From MED-G105 sp050331095 (GTDB lineage: Bacteria; Pseudomonadota; Alphaproteobacteria; Caulobacterales; Parvularculaceae), in the NCBI GenBank assembly GCA_050331095.1, contig JBHJHE010000068.1, positions 1 to 35,819 on the forward strand: a DNA stretch of 35,819 bases, read 5' to 3'. Positions 1 to 7,089 of this stretch are shown here, piece by piece. Each line of letters starts with the position of its first letter. Position 1 is the first letter of the stretch. Made by a program: the position numbers and the translations under genes. The notes beneath the pieces were generated by a model. That model saw only the letters and a list, made by a program, of their open reading frames with translations, had not been told where the DNA came from and made no database searches.

Positions 1-45
1 GGCCTTATGTTCGTTATGGGTGCGGACGATTTCGTGTGTTTGGTG

Positions 46-444
46 TCAGGCGCCATGGGCGCGGTCGTGCTTCGTCTCGTCAGCTACGACTACTAAGCGC
101 CGGGCGGCGCGCGCGACGATCTTCTCGCGCAACAGCGCCCCCCCGCCGCCCTTAATCAGATTGAGGTCAGGGCCGATTTCGTCGGCGCCGTCAATGGCGA
201 GATCGATCGCCGTCGCCTCGTCGCCGTCGGTTAGGGCGACGCCCGAGGCTTCGGCGCGGCGCGCCGTATCGTCCGACGTCGGTACGCCGACGATTTCGAG
301 CCCGGCGCGGACGCGCTCCCCCAGAAGATCGATGAAATGCGCCATCGTGGAGCCGGTGCCGAGGCCGAGGCTCATGCCGTCCTCGACAAGCTCCAGCGCC
401 GCGGCCGCCGCGGCGCGTTTTTGGGCGTCGGCGTTTTCAGCCAT
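46..444 (-). pseudogene. rpiA: Ribose-5-phosphate isomerase A, C-terminus missing
   Basis: RpiA interconverts ribose 5-phosphate and ribulose 5-phosphate in the non-oxidative pentose phosphate pathway. The 132 residues visible match the N-terminal half: GLGTGSTMAHF phosphate-binding loop, DGADEIG, KGGGGALLREKI (the acidic and lysine active-site residues) and VVVADETK. The family is usually about 220-235 residues. Here the frame hits TGA at 46-48 right after HDRAHGA, and none of the three frames in the remaining 45 bases continues with the expected PLPVEV-like strand. Homology therefore stops abruptly near position 48, either through a real disruption (insertion or deletion junction) or an artefact at the sequence end. 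The start (ATG at 444) overlaps the glmU stop by 8 bases, suggesting translational coupling. An upstream in-frame ATG at 537 lies inside glmU and is unlikely. Identity is confident; whether the gene is truly broken is not. Confidence 0.8.
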
Positions 445-1792
445 CGGATTTTTTCTCCGCCGTCCGGGCCGCACGGAACCGCTCCGCCCAGCCCTCAAGG
501 TCGCGCTGACGGCCCCGCGCGACAGCGAGGGCCCCATCGGGCACGTTCCGGGTGACGACCGAGCCCGAGCCTACATAAGCGCCGCGGCCGACGGTGACGG
601 GCGCGACCAGCGCCGAGTTGGAGCCGATGAAAGCGCCGGCCTCGATGACCGTCTCGTACTTGGCGTAGCCGTCATAATTGCAGGTGATCGTCCCCGCCCC
701 GACGTTCGCGCCGGCGCCGACGCGCGCGTCGCCGATATAGCTCAAATGGTTGACCTTCGCGCCATCGGCGACCGCGGCCTTTTTGACCTCGACGAAATTG
801 CCGATCCTGACGCCGGCGCCGAGATCCGCTCCCGGACGAAGTCGCGCGTAGGGCCCGACGACGCAGTTCGGCCCGACGCTCGCGCCCTCGATGTGGCTGA
901 ACGCGCGCACGACCACGCCCTCGCCGATGGCGACGCCGGGGCCGAAAAAAACGCCCGGCTCTATCGTGACGTCGCTGGCGATGCGCGTGTCGTGGGAGAA
1001 ATAGACCGTTGACGGATCGACCATGGTGACGCCGTTCTCGAACGCCGCCGCGCGGGCCTTGCGCTGGAAGATCGCCTCGGCCGCCGCGAGTTCGGCCCGG
1101 CCGTTGACGCCGACGACTTCGTCTTCGTCCGTCTCGACGACGGCGCAGGCGCGCCCCTCGCGCCGGGCGATCGCCACAACGTCGGTAAGGTAGAATTCTT
1201 TCTTGGCGTTGTCGTTCGTCAATTGCGGCAGGCCGCGGCGCAGGAACTCGGCCTCGATCGCCATGACGCCGGAATTGACGAGGCCGATTTTCAATTCCTC
1301 GGGGCTCGCGTCCTTGGCCTCGACGATCGCCTCGAGCGCGCCGTCCGGGCCCTGCCGCAAACGGCCATAAGCCCTCGGATCGTCGGGGCGGAAGCCGAGG
1401 ACCGCAACCGCCGCCCCGGCGTCGATGCGCGCCGGCAGCGCGCGCAGCGTCTCCGGCGCGACGAAGGGCGTGTCGGCGTAGAGGACGAGGACGACGCCCG
1501 CGAACCCCTCACGCGCCGGCGCCGCTTGCTTGACCGCATCGCCCGTGCCCTGGGGCGGGGCCTGGACGGCGACCCGGATGTCGGGATCGATGGCGCGCGC
1601 CGCCTCGCCCACCTCCGGCGCGTGGTCGCCGATGACGACGGCCGAGACCTTCGGGGCAAGCGCCGCGGCCGACGCCATGACGTGACCCAGCATCGAGCGG
1701 CCGGCGATCGGGTGCAGCACTTTCGGCAATGACGACTTCATGCGCGTGCCGCGGCCGGCGGCGAGGATCACGGCGGCGACGGCGGTCGTCAT
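437..1792 (-). CDS. glmU: Bifunctional N-acetylglucosamine-1-phosphate uridyltransferase / glucosamine-1-phosphate acetyltransferase
   Basis: GlmU makes UDP-N-acetylglucosamine, the precursor of peptidoglycan and lipopolysaccharide, in two cytoplasmic steps. The 451-residue product has the usual length. The N-terminal uridyltransferase carries LAAGRGTRMKS...LPKVLHPIAG, then YADTPF and KEFYLTDVV. The C-terminal half is a left-handed beta-helix of hexapeptide repeats with RPGADLG, HLSYIGDA and GTITCNYDG, which form the acetyltransferase site. The longer frame would start at 1870, but the family N-terminus (MTTAVAAVILAAG) fits ATG at 1790-1792. It is followed by rpiA with an 8-base overlap and is divergent from gph. 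Confidence 0.96.
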   Translation of the reverse strand: MTTAVAAVILAAGRGTRMKSSLPKVLHPIAGRSMLGHVMASAAALAPKVSAVVIGDHAPEVGEAARAIDPDIRVAVQAPPQGTGDAVKQAAPAREGFAGVVLVLYADTPFVAPETLRALPARIDAGAAVAVLGFRPDDPRAYGRLRQGPDGALEAIVEAKDASPEELKIGLVNSGVMAIEAEFLRRGLPQLTNDNAKKEFYLTDVVAIARREGRACAVVETDEDEVVGVNGRAELAAAEAIFQRKARAAAFENGVTMVDPSTVYFSHDTRIASDVTIEPGVFFGPGVAIGEGVVVRAFSHIEGASVGPNCVVGPYARLRPGADLGAGVRIGNFVEVKKAAVADGAKVNHLSYIGDARVGAGANVGAGTITCNYDGYAKYETVIEAGAFIGSNSALVAPVTVGRGAYVGSGSVVTRNVPDGALAVARGRQRDLEGWAERFRAARTAEKKSDG

Positions 1793-1896
1793 GGCGGGTC
1801 CCAACGTAAAGACTGGACGCGCGCGCTCGGTTCGTCGATGCGCGCGGCGAAACGCGATAGCCTTGCCCATGTCGGCGAAATCGGGGGCTTTTGTAA

Positions 1897-2598
1897 ATGA
1901 GCGATGCGGCGGGAGACTTGTCGGGCGCTGCGGCGATCTTCGACCTCGACGGGACGCTGATCGACACCGCGGCCGACCTCGCCGCGGCCGTGAACCACGC
2001 GCTCGTCGGCGCCGGCGCGCCGCCGCTCGACCTCGCGACCGCGCGCGGGCTCATCGGCCACGGCGCCCGGGCGATGATCAGGCGCGGCTTCGCCGCGGCC
2101 GGCCGCACGCTGAGCGACGCTGACCTCGCCGATCGGCTCGCCGCCTTTCTTGACTACTACAACGCCCATATCGCCGACGCCTCGCGGCCCTTCCCCGGCG
2201 CGATCAAAGCGATCGCGCGCCTGCGCGCCGCCGGCGTGCGGGGCGCCGTGTGCACCAACAAGTCCGAGGCGCCGGCGCGGCGACTGCTCGCCATGCTCGG
2301 CGTCGACGGTTCGTTCGAAACGATCGTCGGCGGCGACACGGCCGCAAAGCCTAAGCCCGACCCGGCCCCAGTGCGGTTGTGTCTGGAGGCGACGCTGGGG
2401 TCGCCGCGCGCGACGCGGGCCGTTTTCATCGGCGACAGCGACACCGACATCCGTGCGGCCTCGGCGGCGGGCCTTGCTTGCGTTCTCGTGGAGTTCGGCT
2501 ACGGCCCGACCGACCTCGCCGCCGAGGCGCTCACGACGATCGCCTCGTACGAAGAGCTCGACGAGGCGGTGCGTCTCGCGCTGGCGAAACGCGCCTGA
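1897..2598 (+). CDS. gph: Phosphoglycolate phosphatase, HAD superfamily
   Basis: Likely dephosphorylates 2-phosphoglycolate arising from oxidative DNA damage or oxygenase side reactions. The 233-residue protein has the four HAD motifs: FDLDGTLIDT (nucleophile Asp), VCTNKS (motif II Thr/Ser), KPKPDP (motif III Lys) and FIGDSDTDI (motif IV acidic pair). Between motifs I and II is the helical cap typical of subfamily I. The start at ATG 1897 is preceded by a GGGGG-rich stretch about 10 bases upstream. It is transcribed away from glmU across a 104-base gap. A related HAD phosphatase with another small substrate cannot be excluded, but the domain layout and the glmU/rpiA neighbourhood favour Gph. 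Confidence 0.88.
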   Translation: MSDAAGDLSGAAAIFDLDGTLIDTAADLAAAVNHALVGAGAPPLDLATARGLIGHGARAMIRRGFAAAGRTLSDADLADRLAAFLDYYNAHIADASRPFPGAIKAIARLRAAGVRGAVCTNKSEAPARRLLAMLGVDGSFETIVGGDTAAKPKPDPAPVRLCLEATLGSPRATRAVFIGDSDTDIRAASAAGLACVLVEFGYGPTDLAAEALTTIASYEELDEAVRLALAKRA

Positions 2599-2634
2599 GA
2601 CGTTTCCTGATCAGGCGTCTCCGGATCAGGCGTC
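2591..2634. terminator. Candidate hairpin with an 11-bp direct repeat between gph and a convergent gene
   Basis: CGCCTGA at 2592-2598 can pair with TCAGGCG at 2611-2617 or with the second copy at 2626-2632. The right arms lie in a perfect direct repeat, GATCAGGCGTC, at 2609-2619 and 2624-2634. The element spans both convergent stop codons and could end transcription from either side, but no T-run follows, so the call is weak. Confidence 0.35.
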
Positions 2635-2817
2635 GGCGGTTCGCCTCGGCATGCCGTTGATCATGTCGCTGCGCAGATCCATCCGCGCCGAGCGCATCGT
2701 CGACACGAACCCTTCGGCGTTCATTTCAATCCGCACGTCGAAGCCCTGCTTGCGCCAAAAATCCTGGATCCGCTGCGCCAATCGCTGCGCGCCGTCCTTG
2801 TCGCAATGGTCCGCCAT
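2626..2817 (-). CDS. Small conserved-looking protein of unknown function (63 aa)
   Basis: I do not recognise a named family. The protein is 63 residues, starts MADHCDKDG, and has an amphipathic stretch (RLAQRIQDFWRKQGF), a beta-like piece (DVRIEMN) and the tail VRSDM-like MDLRSDMINGMPRR. There is no signal peptide or membrane segment, so it is probably cytoplasmic. The start at 2817 is chosen over the upstream ATGs because GGGAGG lies about six bases before it. It is divergent from the XRE regulator, and its promoter region (TATAAT on the minus strand at 2866-2861) adjoins an inverted repeat. Regulation by that neighbour is an inference. Confidence 0.72.
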   Translation of the reverse strand: MADHCDKDGAQRLAQRIQDFWRKQGFDVRIEMNAEGFVSTMRSARMDLRSDMINGMPRRTADA

Positions 2818-2860
2818 GAAACCTCCCATGCCGAGCTGCTGATATTTTTCGCATCGTAAG

Positions 2861-2899
2861 ATTATAAGGCGAGCTGATCTCTGCAAGCAGAATCTTGCA
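2861..2899 (-). promoter_or_regulatory. Candidate promoter with inverted-repeat operator for the 63-aa gene
   Basis: On the minus strand a perfect TATAAT lies at 2866-2861. The expected -35 area falls in a perfect inverted repeat, TGCAAG-N6-CTTGCA, at 2882-2899. A second, looser repeat, TTTGC-N6-GCAAA, occupies 2956-2971 on the side of the XRE gene. Equal half-site spacing would suit a dimeric HTH repressor such as the adjacent XRE protein. Confidence 0.45.
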
Positions 2900-2983
2900 A
2901 TGCGGCTCCCGACGGCGCTCCACTAGCAATTTCAACGGCGCGTTCGCGGCGAAATTTTGCGCCGCAGCAAATTCATGTGCGCC

Positions 2984-3012
2984 TTGACGCAAATTATAAG
3001 TTTATCCTATCC
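2984..3012 (+). promoter_or_regulatory. Candidate promoter of the XRE regulator
   Basis: TTGACG at 2984-2989 is a near-consensus -35. With 17-base spacing the -10 position would be CTATCC at 3007-3012, which is poor, although the surroundings are unusually AT-rich for this genome. A GGAGGCGGG ribosome binding site follows at about 3028-3036. Confidence 0.35.
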
Positions 3013-3037
3013 AGTCGCGAGCAGCGTGGAGGCGGGA

Positions 3038-3712
3038 ATGGCGACGAAACCGGCGGAGAGCGCCTTTCCCTCAGCCGACGCCGCGTCGATCGGCCAGCGC
3101 ATCCGGGCCGCGCGAAAGGCCGCCGGCCACAACCAGGCCGAACTCGCCGAGCGGGTCGGCGTCAGTCAGCCCTCCGTGGCGAACTGGGAGAGCGGGGTCC
3201 ACGACCCGCGCCGCCTGATGATCATCAAGATCGCGGCGGCGCTCGGCGTCAGCGCCGAATGGCTGGCGAGCGGCGCCCGCTCGGCGGACGAGCGGGACGC
3301 CCACTCCGCGGCGGCGTATCTGCGCCGCGCGATCCGCCATACGCCGGTGATCAACCTCGCCCACGCCGCGACATTGCTCGATCAGCCGGACGCGGACCCC
3401 CACGACGTCGCCGAGGACTACATCCCGATTACAACGGGGGCGGAGAAAGTTTTCGCCTACTTCACAAGCGACCCGGCTGTCGACCTCGTCTTCCCCCGCA
3501 ACACCCTCGTCGTCATCGATTACGGCGACCGTCGGCCTGCGGACGGCGTCTTCTGCCTCGCCTCGGTGGACGGCCTGCCGATCCTGCGGCGCTGGCGCGA
3601 CCGTCCGGCCCGCCTTGAAGCGCACTCAAGCCAGCCGGGTCACCCGGCGACGCCGTGGCGCAAGAACGCGCGCGTCATCGGCTGCGCCCGCGTCTCGATC
3701 CGGTTTCACTGA
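3038..3712 (+). CDS. XRE-family transcriptional regulator with S24/LexA-like C-terminal domain
   Basis: A 224-residue DNA-binding regulator. Residues about 18-75 form a helix-turn-helix of the Cro/CI type (RIRAARKAAGHNQAELAERVGVSQPSV as separate helices, then NWESG and ALGVSAEWL). After a linker, residues about 130-222 resemble the S24 peptidase-like domain of LexA and CI (YIPITTGAE, PRNTLVVIDYGDRRPADGVF, PILRRW). The usual catalytic pair is not evident: the GDSM-type serine is replaced by SDPAVD and the lysine position reads arginine in LRRW. Self-cleavage is therefore doubtful, and the domain may only dimerise. ATG 3038 is chosen because GGAGGCGGG precedes it; an ATG at 2957 has none. It is divergent from the 63-aa gene. 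Confidence 0.85.
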   Translation: MATKPAESAFPSADAASIGQRIRAARKAAGHNQAELAERVGVSQPSVANWESGVHDPRRLMIIKIAAALGVSAEWLASGARSADERDAHSAAAYLRRAIRHTPVINLAHAATLLDQPDADPHDVAEDYIPITTGAEKVFAYFTSDPAVDLVFPRNTLVVIDYGDRRPADGVFCLASVDGLPILRRWRDRPARLEAHSSQPGHPATPWRKNARVIGCARVSIRFH

Positions 3713-3741
3713 GGCGGACGGCAGGGGCCCGCGCCGCGTCG

Positions 3742-4818
3742 TCAGTACATCAACTTCGCCGCCGCCCGGGTCATGCCTTCGAAGTCGTGGCCCACGCCCG
3801 GAACGGTCTTGACGCGCCAGGCGGACGCGACGCCAAGCTCGCGCGCCTTGGCGGCGCAGAACGCATGGAAGCGCCGACCCCGCTGCAGCCGCCCGGGCCC
3901 CTGTTGGTCGACAAGCGGGGTTCGCAGGAGCGTGCCGCCGGCGCGGTCGTTGTCATCGCGTTCGCCGAGGAGGATCGTCAGCTTGCGCCGGAACGCAGCG
4001 CGCAGATCGTCGTCCGTCAAAGGCGTTCCCGCGAGACCGCTCGGCAAGGGGCGGGAAAAATCCGGGAACGTATAGAAACCGGCGTTCGCCGCGACGATGC
4101 GGTCGGCCTTCGCTTCGGGACGGAAGATCGCCATACGATGCAGGATCTGACCGCCCGCCGAATGTCCGAAAACATCATAGCGGTCCCGCGTCGATCCGCT
4201 GGCGGCGACGAGATGGTCGAAGACGCGGTCGAAATCGACGAACAGCCATCCGTCGCGGTCCGGCGCGACGTCGAACGCGATGTCCTCGTCGCGCAATCGA
4301 ACGACGACGGCGCGATCGTTCAGCCGCTCGACCCTCGGGTTCCGGAAGCTGAGGTTTCTGACGACGCCGCCCATATGATAGGCGGCGAAGTCGTAGTCCG
4401 CCTCCGGATAGCCGAGCGCGGCGACAAGGACGCCCGCGGCGCGCGAGGAATCGAGCCAGGCGATGCGGTCTTCGCAGTCGTCTCGACCGGCGCCCGGAAT
4501 GACGAGAAGGATAGGCGAAGCGGCCGTGAAGTTGGGGGGCATGTAGTAACGAACGGCGATGTCGGCCCCGTTGACCCCTGCAAACGCATATCTTCCGGCC
4601 CCTGGCAGAAGGCGCGCCGGCTCGCGGCCAAGGTTCGCCTCGTCCTTTGGCGCGAGCGTCATGCCGCAATCCGGGCAGCGGCCGGGGGCGTCGAATTCCC
4701 GGCCGTCCATGGAGCATCCGCACGGGGGACAAACGAAGCGCTCGCCTGAGACGACCGCGCCGCAGCCTGCCGTCGCAAGCATCGAAGCGAGCAACGTTCG
4801 TCGCGATACGTCGATCAT
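3742..4818 (-). CDS. Alpha/beta-hydrolase, Tat/lipoprotein-type signal, N-terminal zinc-ribbon
   Basis: Probable exported esterase- or lipase-like enzyme of unknown substrate. Residues 1-19 read MIDVSRRTLLASMLATAGC: a twin-arginine start followed by a lipobox-like ATAGC, so export through Tat and lipid attachment at Cys19 are likely. Residues 30-51 hold a metal-binding knuckle (CPPCGC...CPDCGM), resembling the heavy-metal-binding module of copper ATPases and efflux proteins. The hydrolase domain follows: VIPGAG near 107-111 (oxyanion side), GHSAGG with nucleophile Ser220, acidic residues in GERDDND near 286-291 and His344 in GVGHDFEGM. It overlaps the upstream regulator by 4 bases (ATGA), so the two are translated together. 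The ribbon-hydrolase combination is unusual; its function is unknown. Confidence 0.8.
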   Translation of the reverse strand: MIDVSRRTLLASMLATAGCGAVVSGERFVCPPCGCSMDGREFDAPGRCPDCGMTLAPKDEANLGREPARLLPGAGRYAFAGVNGADIAVRYYMPPNFTAASPILLVIPGAGRDDCEDRIAWLDSSRAAGVLVAALGYPEADYDFAAYHMGGVVRNLSFRNPRVERLNDRAVVVRLRDEDIAFDVAPDRDGWLFVDFDRVFDHLVAASGSTRDRYDVFGHSAGGQILHRMAIFRPEAKADRIVAANAGFYTFPDFSRPLPSGLAGTPLTDDDLRAAFRRKLTILLGERDDNDRAGGTLLRTPLVDQQGPGRLQRGRRFHAFCAAKARELGVASAWRVKTVPGVGHDFEGMTRAAAKLMY

Positions 4819-5786
4819 TGGCCTCGTCCCTCGTCGCGAAACCTTTTTCGATAGTCGCCGGGAGACACCTGGAAACGCCTGGCGAAGGCGCGGCGAAACC
4901 CGTCTTCGCTCATAAAGCCGACGGCGTCCGACGTTCGGGCGATGCTGACGCCCTGACCCAGCAGGTCGCGGGCGGCGTCGAGGCGAAGGCGCTTGACGTA
5001 GCTCGCCGGCGCAAGGCCGAAGGCGTCTTTGAACCGCCGGGAGAACTGACGCGAGCTCACCCCGGCGCGGGCGGCCAGCGCCTCCACCGAGAGATCCTTA
5101 TCAAGATTGTTCGTAATCCATGCGCAGGTCTCGGCGAGCCGGCTCGGCGCGCCCATCTGCATCTTCAAGGGCGCGGAGAATTGCGTTTGCGCCCCGCTGC
5201 GCCGAAAGAACACGACCATGCGGCGCGCCACGTCCATGGCGCAGCGCCCGCCGAAATCGCCCGCGATGAGATCGAGCGCCAGATCGACGCCCGCGGCGAC
5301 CCCGCCCGAGGAGTGGAAGCGGCCGTCGTTCAAAAAGAGCGCGTCCGGCGCGACGCGCACGCGCGGATAGCTTTTCTGCAAATCCTCCGCGAACGCCCAA
5401 TGGGTCGCCAGTCGTCGCCCGTCGACAAGACCGGACGCCGCCAATGGGTAGGCGCCGGTGCACACCGAAACGACGCGCTCGAACCGACGGGCGTTCGCCT
5501 TCAGCCACCCGCCGATGCGCGAACGCGTTTCCGGTTCGCGCGCGCCGGCGCCGCCGGGAACAAGCAACGTATGGGCCTTGCGCGACGGCGGCGCGGGCCG
5601 GTCGGCGACCAGCCCGAGACCCGATTCCGCCCGCACCGCGAGGTCGGCGAACGCCCAGGTCTCCACGTCATAGAGCGGCGCGCCGCCGTCGTCCGCAGCC
5701 GTCGTAAAGGCCTCTAACGGCCCAGCGACGTCGAGCGCGTTCACGCGGTCGAACAGTAGAACGGCGATGGACCTTTTTGTCGTCAC
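4815..5786 (-). CDS. GlxA-type transcriptional regulator (DJ-1/PfpI domain + AraC HTH)
   Basis: The 323-residue protein has two domains. Residues about 5-190 are a class I glutamine amidotransferase-like DJ-1/PfpI fold with LLFDRVNALDVAGPLEAF at the start, the SVCTGAYPLAASGL nucleophile elbow and ATHW. Residues about 225-318 are an AraC-type double helix-turn-helix (LSVEALAARAGVSSRQFSRRF, then SDAVGFMSEDGFRRAFARRF split over the second motif). Such proteins usually activate nearby catabolic genes in response to a small molecule bound by the N-terminal domain. The stop codon overlaps the hydrolase start, so that hydrolase is the likeliest target. The ligand cannot be predicted. Confidence 0.9.
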   Translation of the reverse strand: MTTKRSIAVLLFDRVNALDVAGPLEAFTTAADDGGAPLYDVETWAFADLAVRAESGLGLVADRPAPPSRKAHTLLVPGGAGAREPETRSRIGGWLKANARRFERVVSVCTGAYPLAASGLVDGRRLATHWAFAEDLQKSYPRVRVAPDALFLNDGRFHSSGGVAAGVDLALDLIAGDFGGRCAMDVARRMVVFFRRSGAQTQFSAPLKMQMGAPSRLAETCAWITNNLDKDLSVEALAARAGVSSRQFSRRFKDAFGLAPASYVKRLRLDAARDLLGQGVSIARTSDAVGFMSEDGFRRAFARRFQVSPGDYRKRFRDEGRGQ

Positions 5787-5909
5787 GCCGCCAGGCTAGC
5801 CGACGCGGCCAATGGCGCAAATGACGCGTTTCCGACCAAAACGGACATCTAGCCGCTGAAACGACGCGCGGACGCGGACCGCCACGAAGTCCGAGGCTCC
5901 TTCAGCGAC

Positions 5910-5930
5910 GCGAGCGGCGAGGCCGCTCGC
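5910..5930 (-). terminator. GC-rich hairpin after the zinc protease gene
   Basis: A perfect 9-bp stem, GCGAGCGGC (5910-5918) with GCCGCTCGC (5922-5930), has a 3-base loop and starts six bases past the stop codon at 5937. No T-run follows, so it is a terminator by position and stability only. Confidence 0.5.
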
Positions 5931-5936
5931 GCTCTC

Positions 5937-6830
5937 TCAGACGCGGTCGGCGGAGAAGGTGTCGCAGGCTTCCGGGTCGCCGTTGCGGTAGCCGAAGGTG
6001 AACCATCGCACGCGTTGTTCGGACGATCCGTGGGTGAAGTTTTCGCGCTTCACTTCGCGGCCCGCCCGGCGCTGCAGCGTGTCGTCGCCAATGGCGCTCG
6101 CGGCGCGCAAGCCCTCCTCGATGTCGCCGGGCTCGAGAATGCCTGCCGTGCGGTCGGCGTCGTGGGCCCAAACGCCGGCGTAGCAGTCCGCCTGGAGCTC
6201 CATGCGCACCTGCAGCGCGTTCTGTTCGGTCTTGCCGGCGCGCGACTGGGCGGCCCGCACGCGCTCAGAGACGCCGGTGATCGTCTGCACATGGTGGCCG
6301 ACCTCGTGGGCGATAACGTAGGCCGCCGCGAAGTCACCCGGCGCGCCGAAGCGACGGCCAAGCTCGCCGAAAAACGCCGTGTCGAGATAAACGGACTTGT
6401 CCGCCGGACAGTAGAACGGCCCCAAGGCCGACGAGGCGAAGCCGCAGCCCGATTGGGTCCGGCGTGAGAAAAGGACCATGCGCGGCGCGGCGTAGCGCGC
6501 GCCCGCGTCGGCGAAACGCCGGCCCCAGACGTCTTCGGTTTCGGCGAGGATCACTTCGGCGAAGGCCCCCGCCTCCTCGTCGGAAGCCGACAGTTGGACC
6601 GGCGCGCCGCCCGTCGGCGCGCCTGCTAGAAGCGCCACGGGGTCGAGGCCCATGGAGCGTAGGGCGAAAAAGCCGCCGACGAGCACGACGACGCCAGCGA
6701 CGCCGAAGCGGCCGAGGACGAAGCGCAGGATGACGAAGGCGAGCCCGCCGAGACCGGCTGCGCCCGTCCCGCCCGACCCGCGCCGATCGTCGACATTGTC
6801 GCTGCGCCGCCGCCCTCGCCACTTCACCAT
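5937..6830 (-). CDS. ypfJ: YpfJ/KPN_02809-type neutral zinc metallopeptidase, membrane-anchored
   Basis: A 297-residue predicted zinc peptidase of the YpfJ family (Pfam zinc_peptidase type). It opens MVKWRGRRRSDNVDDRRG, a family hallmark, followed by a glycine-rich linker and one transmembrane segment at about 43-57. The rest should lie in the periplasm. The zinc site is HEVGHHVQ at 175-182, with a downstream acidic ligand region MELQADCYAGVW. CGFASSALGPFYCP and KSVYLD are also typical. The physiological substrate is not known for the family. ATG 6830 is preferred over 6848 because it begins at the conserved MVKWRGR motif. It is divergent from the gene at 7090. Confidence 0.92.
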   Translation of the reverse strand: MVKWRGRRRSDNVDDRRGSGGTGAAGLGGLAFVILRFVLGRFGVAGVVVLVGGFFALRSMGLDPVALLAGAPTGGAPVQLSASDEEAGAFAEVILAETEDVWGRRFADAGARYAAPRMVLFSRRTQSGCGFASSALGPFYCPADKSVYLDTAFFGELGRRFGAPGDFAAAYVIAHEVGHHVQTITGVSERVRAAQSRAGKTEQNALQVRMELQADCYAGVWAHDADRTAGILEPGDIEEGLRAASAIGDDTLQRRAGREVKRENFTHGSSEQRVRWFTFGYRNGDPEACDTFSADRV

Positions 6831-7089
6831 CGCCCGGCTTCTCCCCATTCAGTCGGCAACCGCCTTATCGCCAGCCGCCCCACGGTTGTCGAGGGCCCGC
6901 GAGCGCAGCGCGCAGGCTCGCCCCGCATTACCGTCGCGCAATGGATCGGCCGGCGAAACGGCCGTATTCGGCGCTTGCGTCGCGGGGGCCGCGGGGGGCC
7001 GCGCTTGACCGGCGCCGCAGCGACTTTAAAGGTGAACGAAGCGTGAAGGCGGGGGGCTTTGACGCGTAGCGTGGGGCGGTGATCGGCCA

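Noticed and set aside
1..45. Terminal inverted repeat of a named transposon at the left edge
   Set aside because: The sequence does not match an end I can identify with confidence, and no transposase is visible.
20..1012. 330-codon plus-strand frame over rpiA and glmU
   Set aside because: Antisense to two recognised enzymes; composition is typical of a reverse-strand shadow.
3655..4749. 364-codon plus-strand frame antisense to the zinc-ribbon hydrolase
   Set aside because: The minus-strand gene has a signal peptide, zinc ribbon and Ser-His motifs; the plus frame has no start signal or domain.
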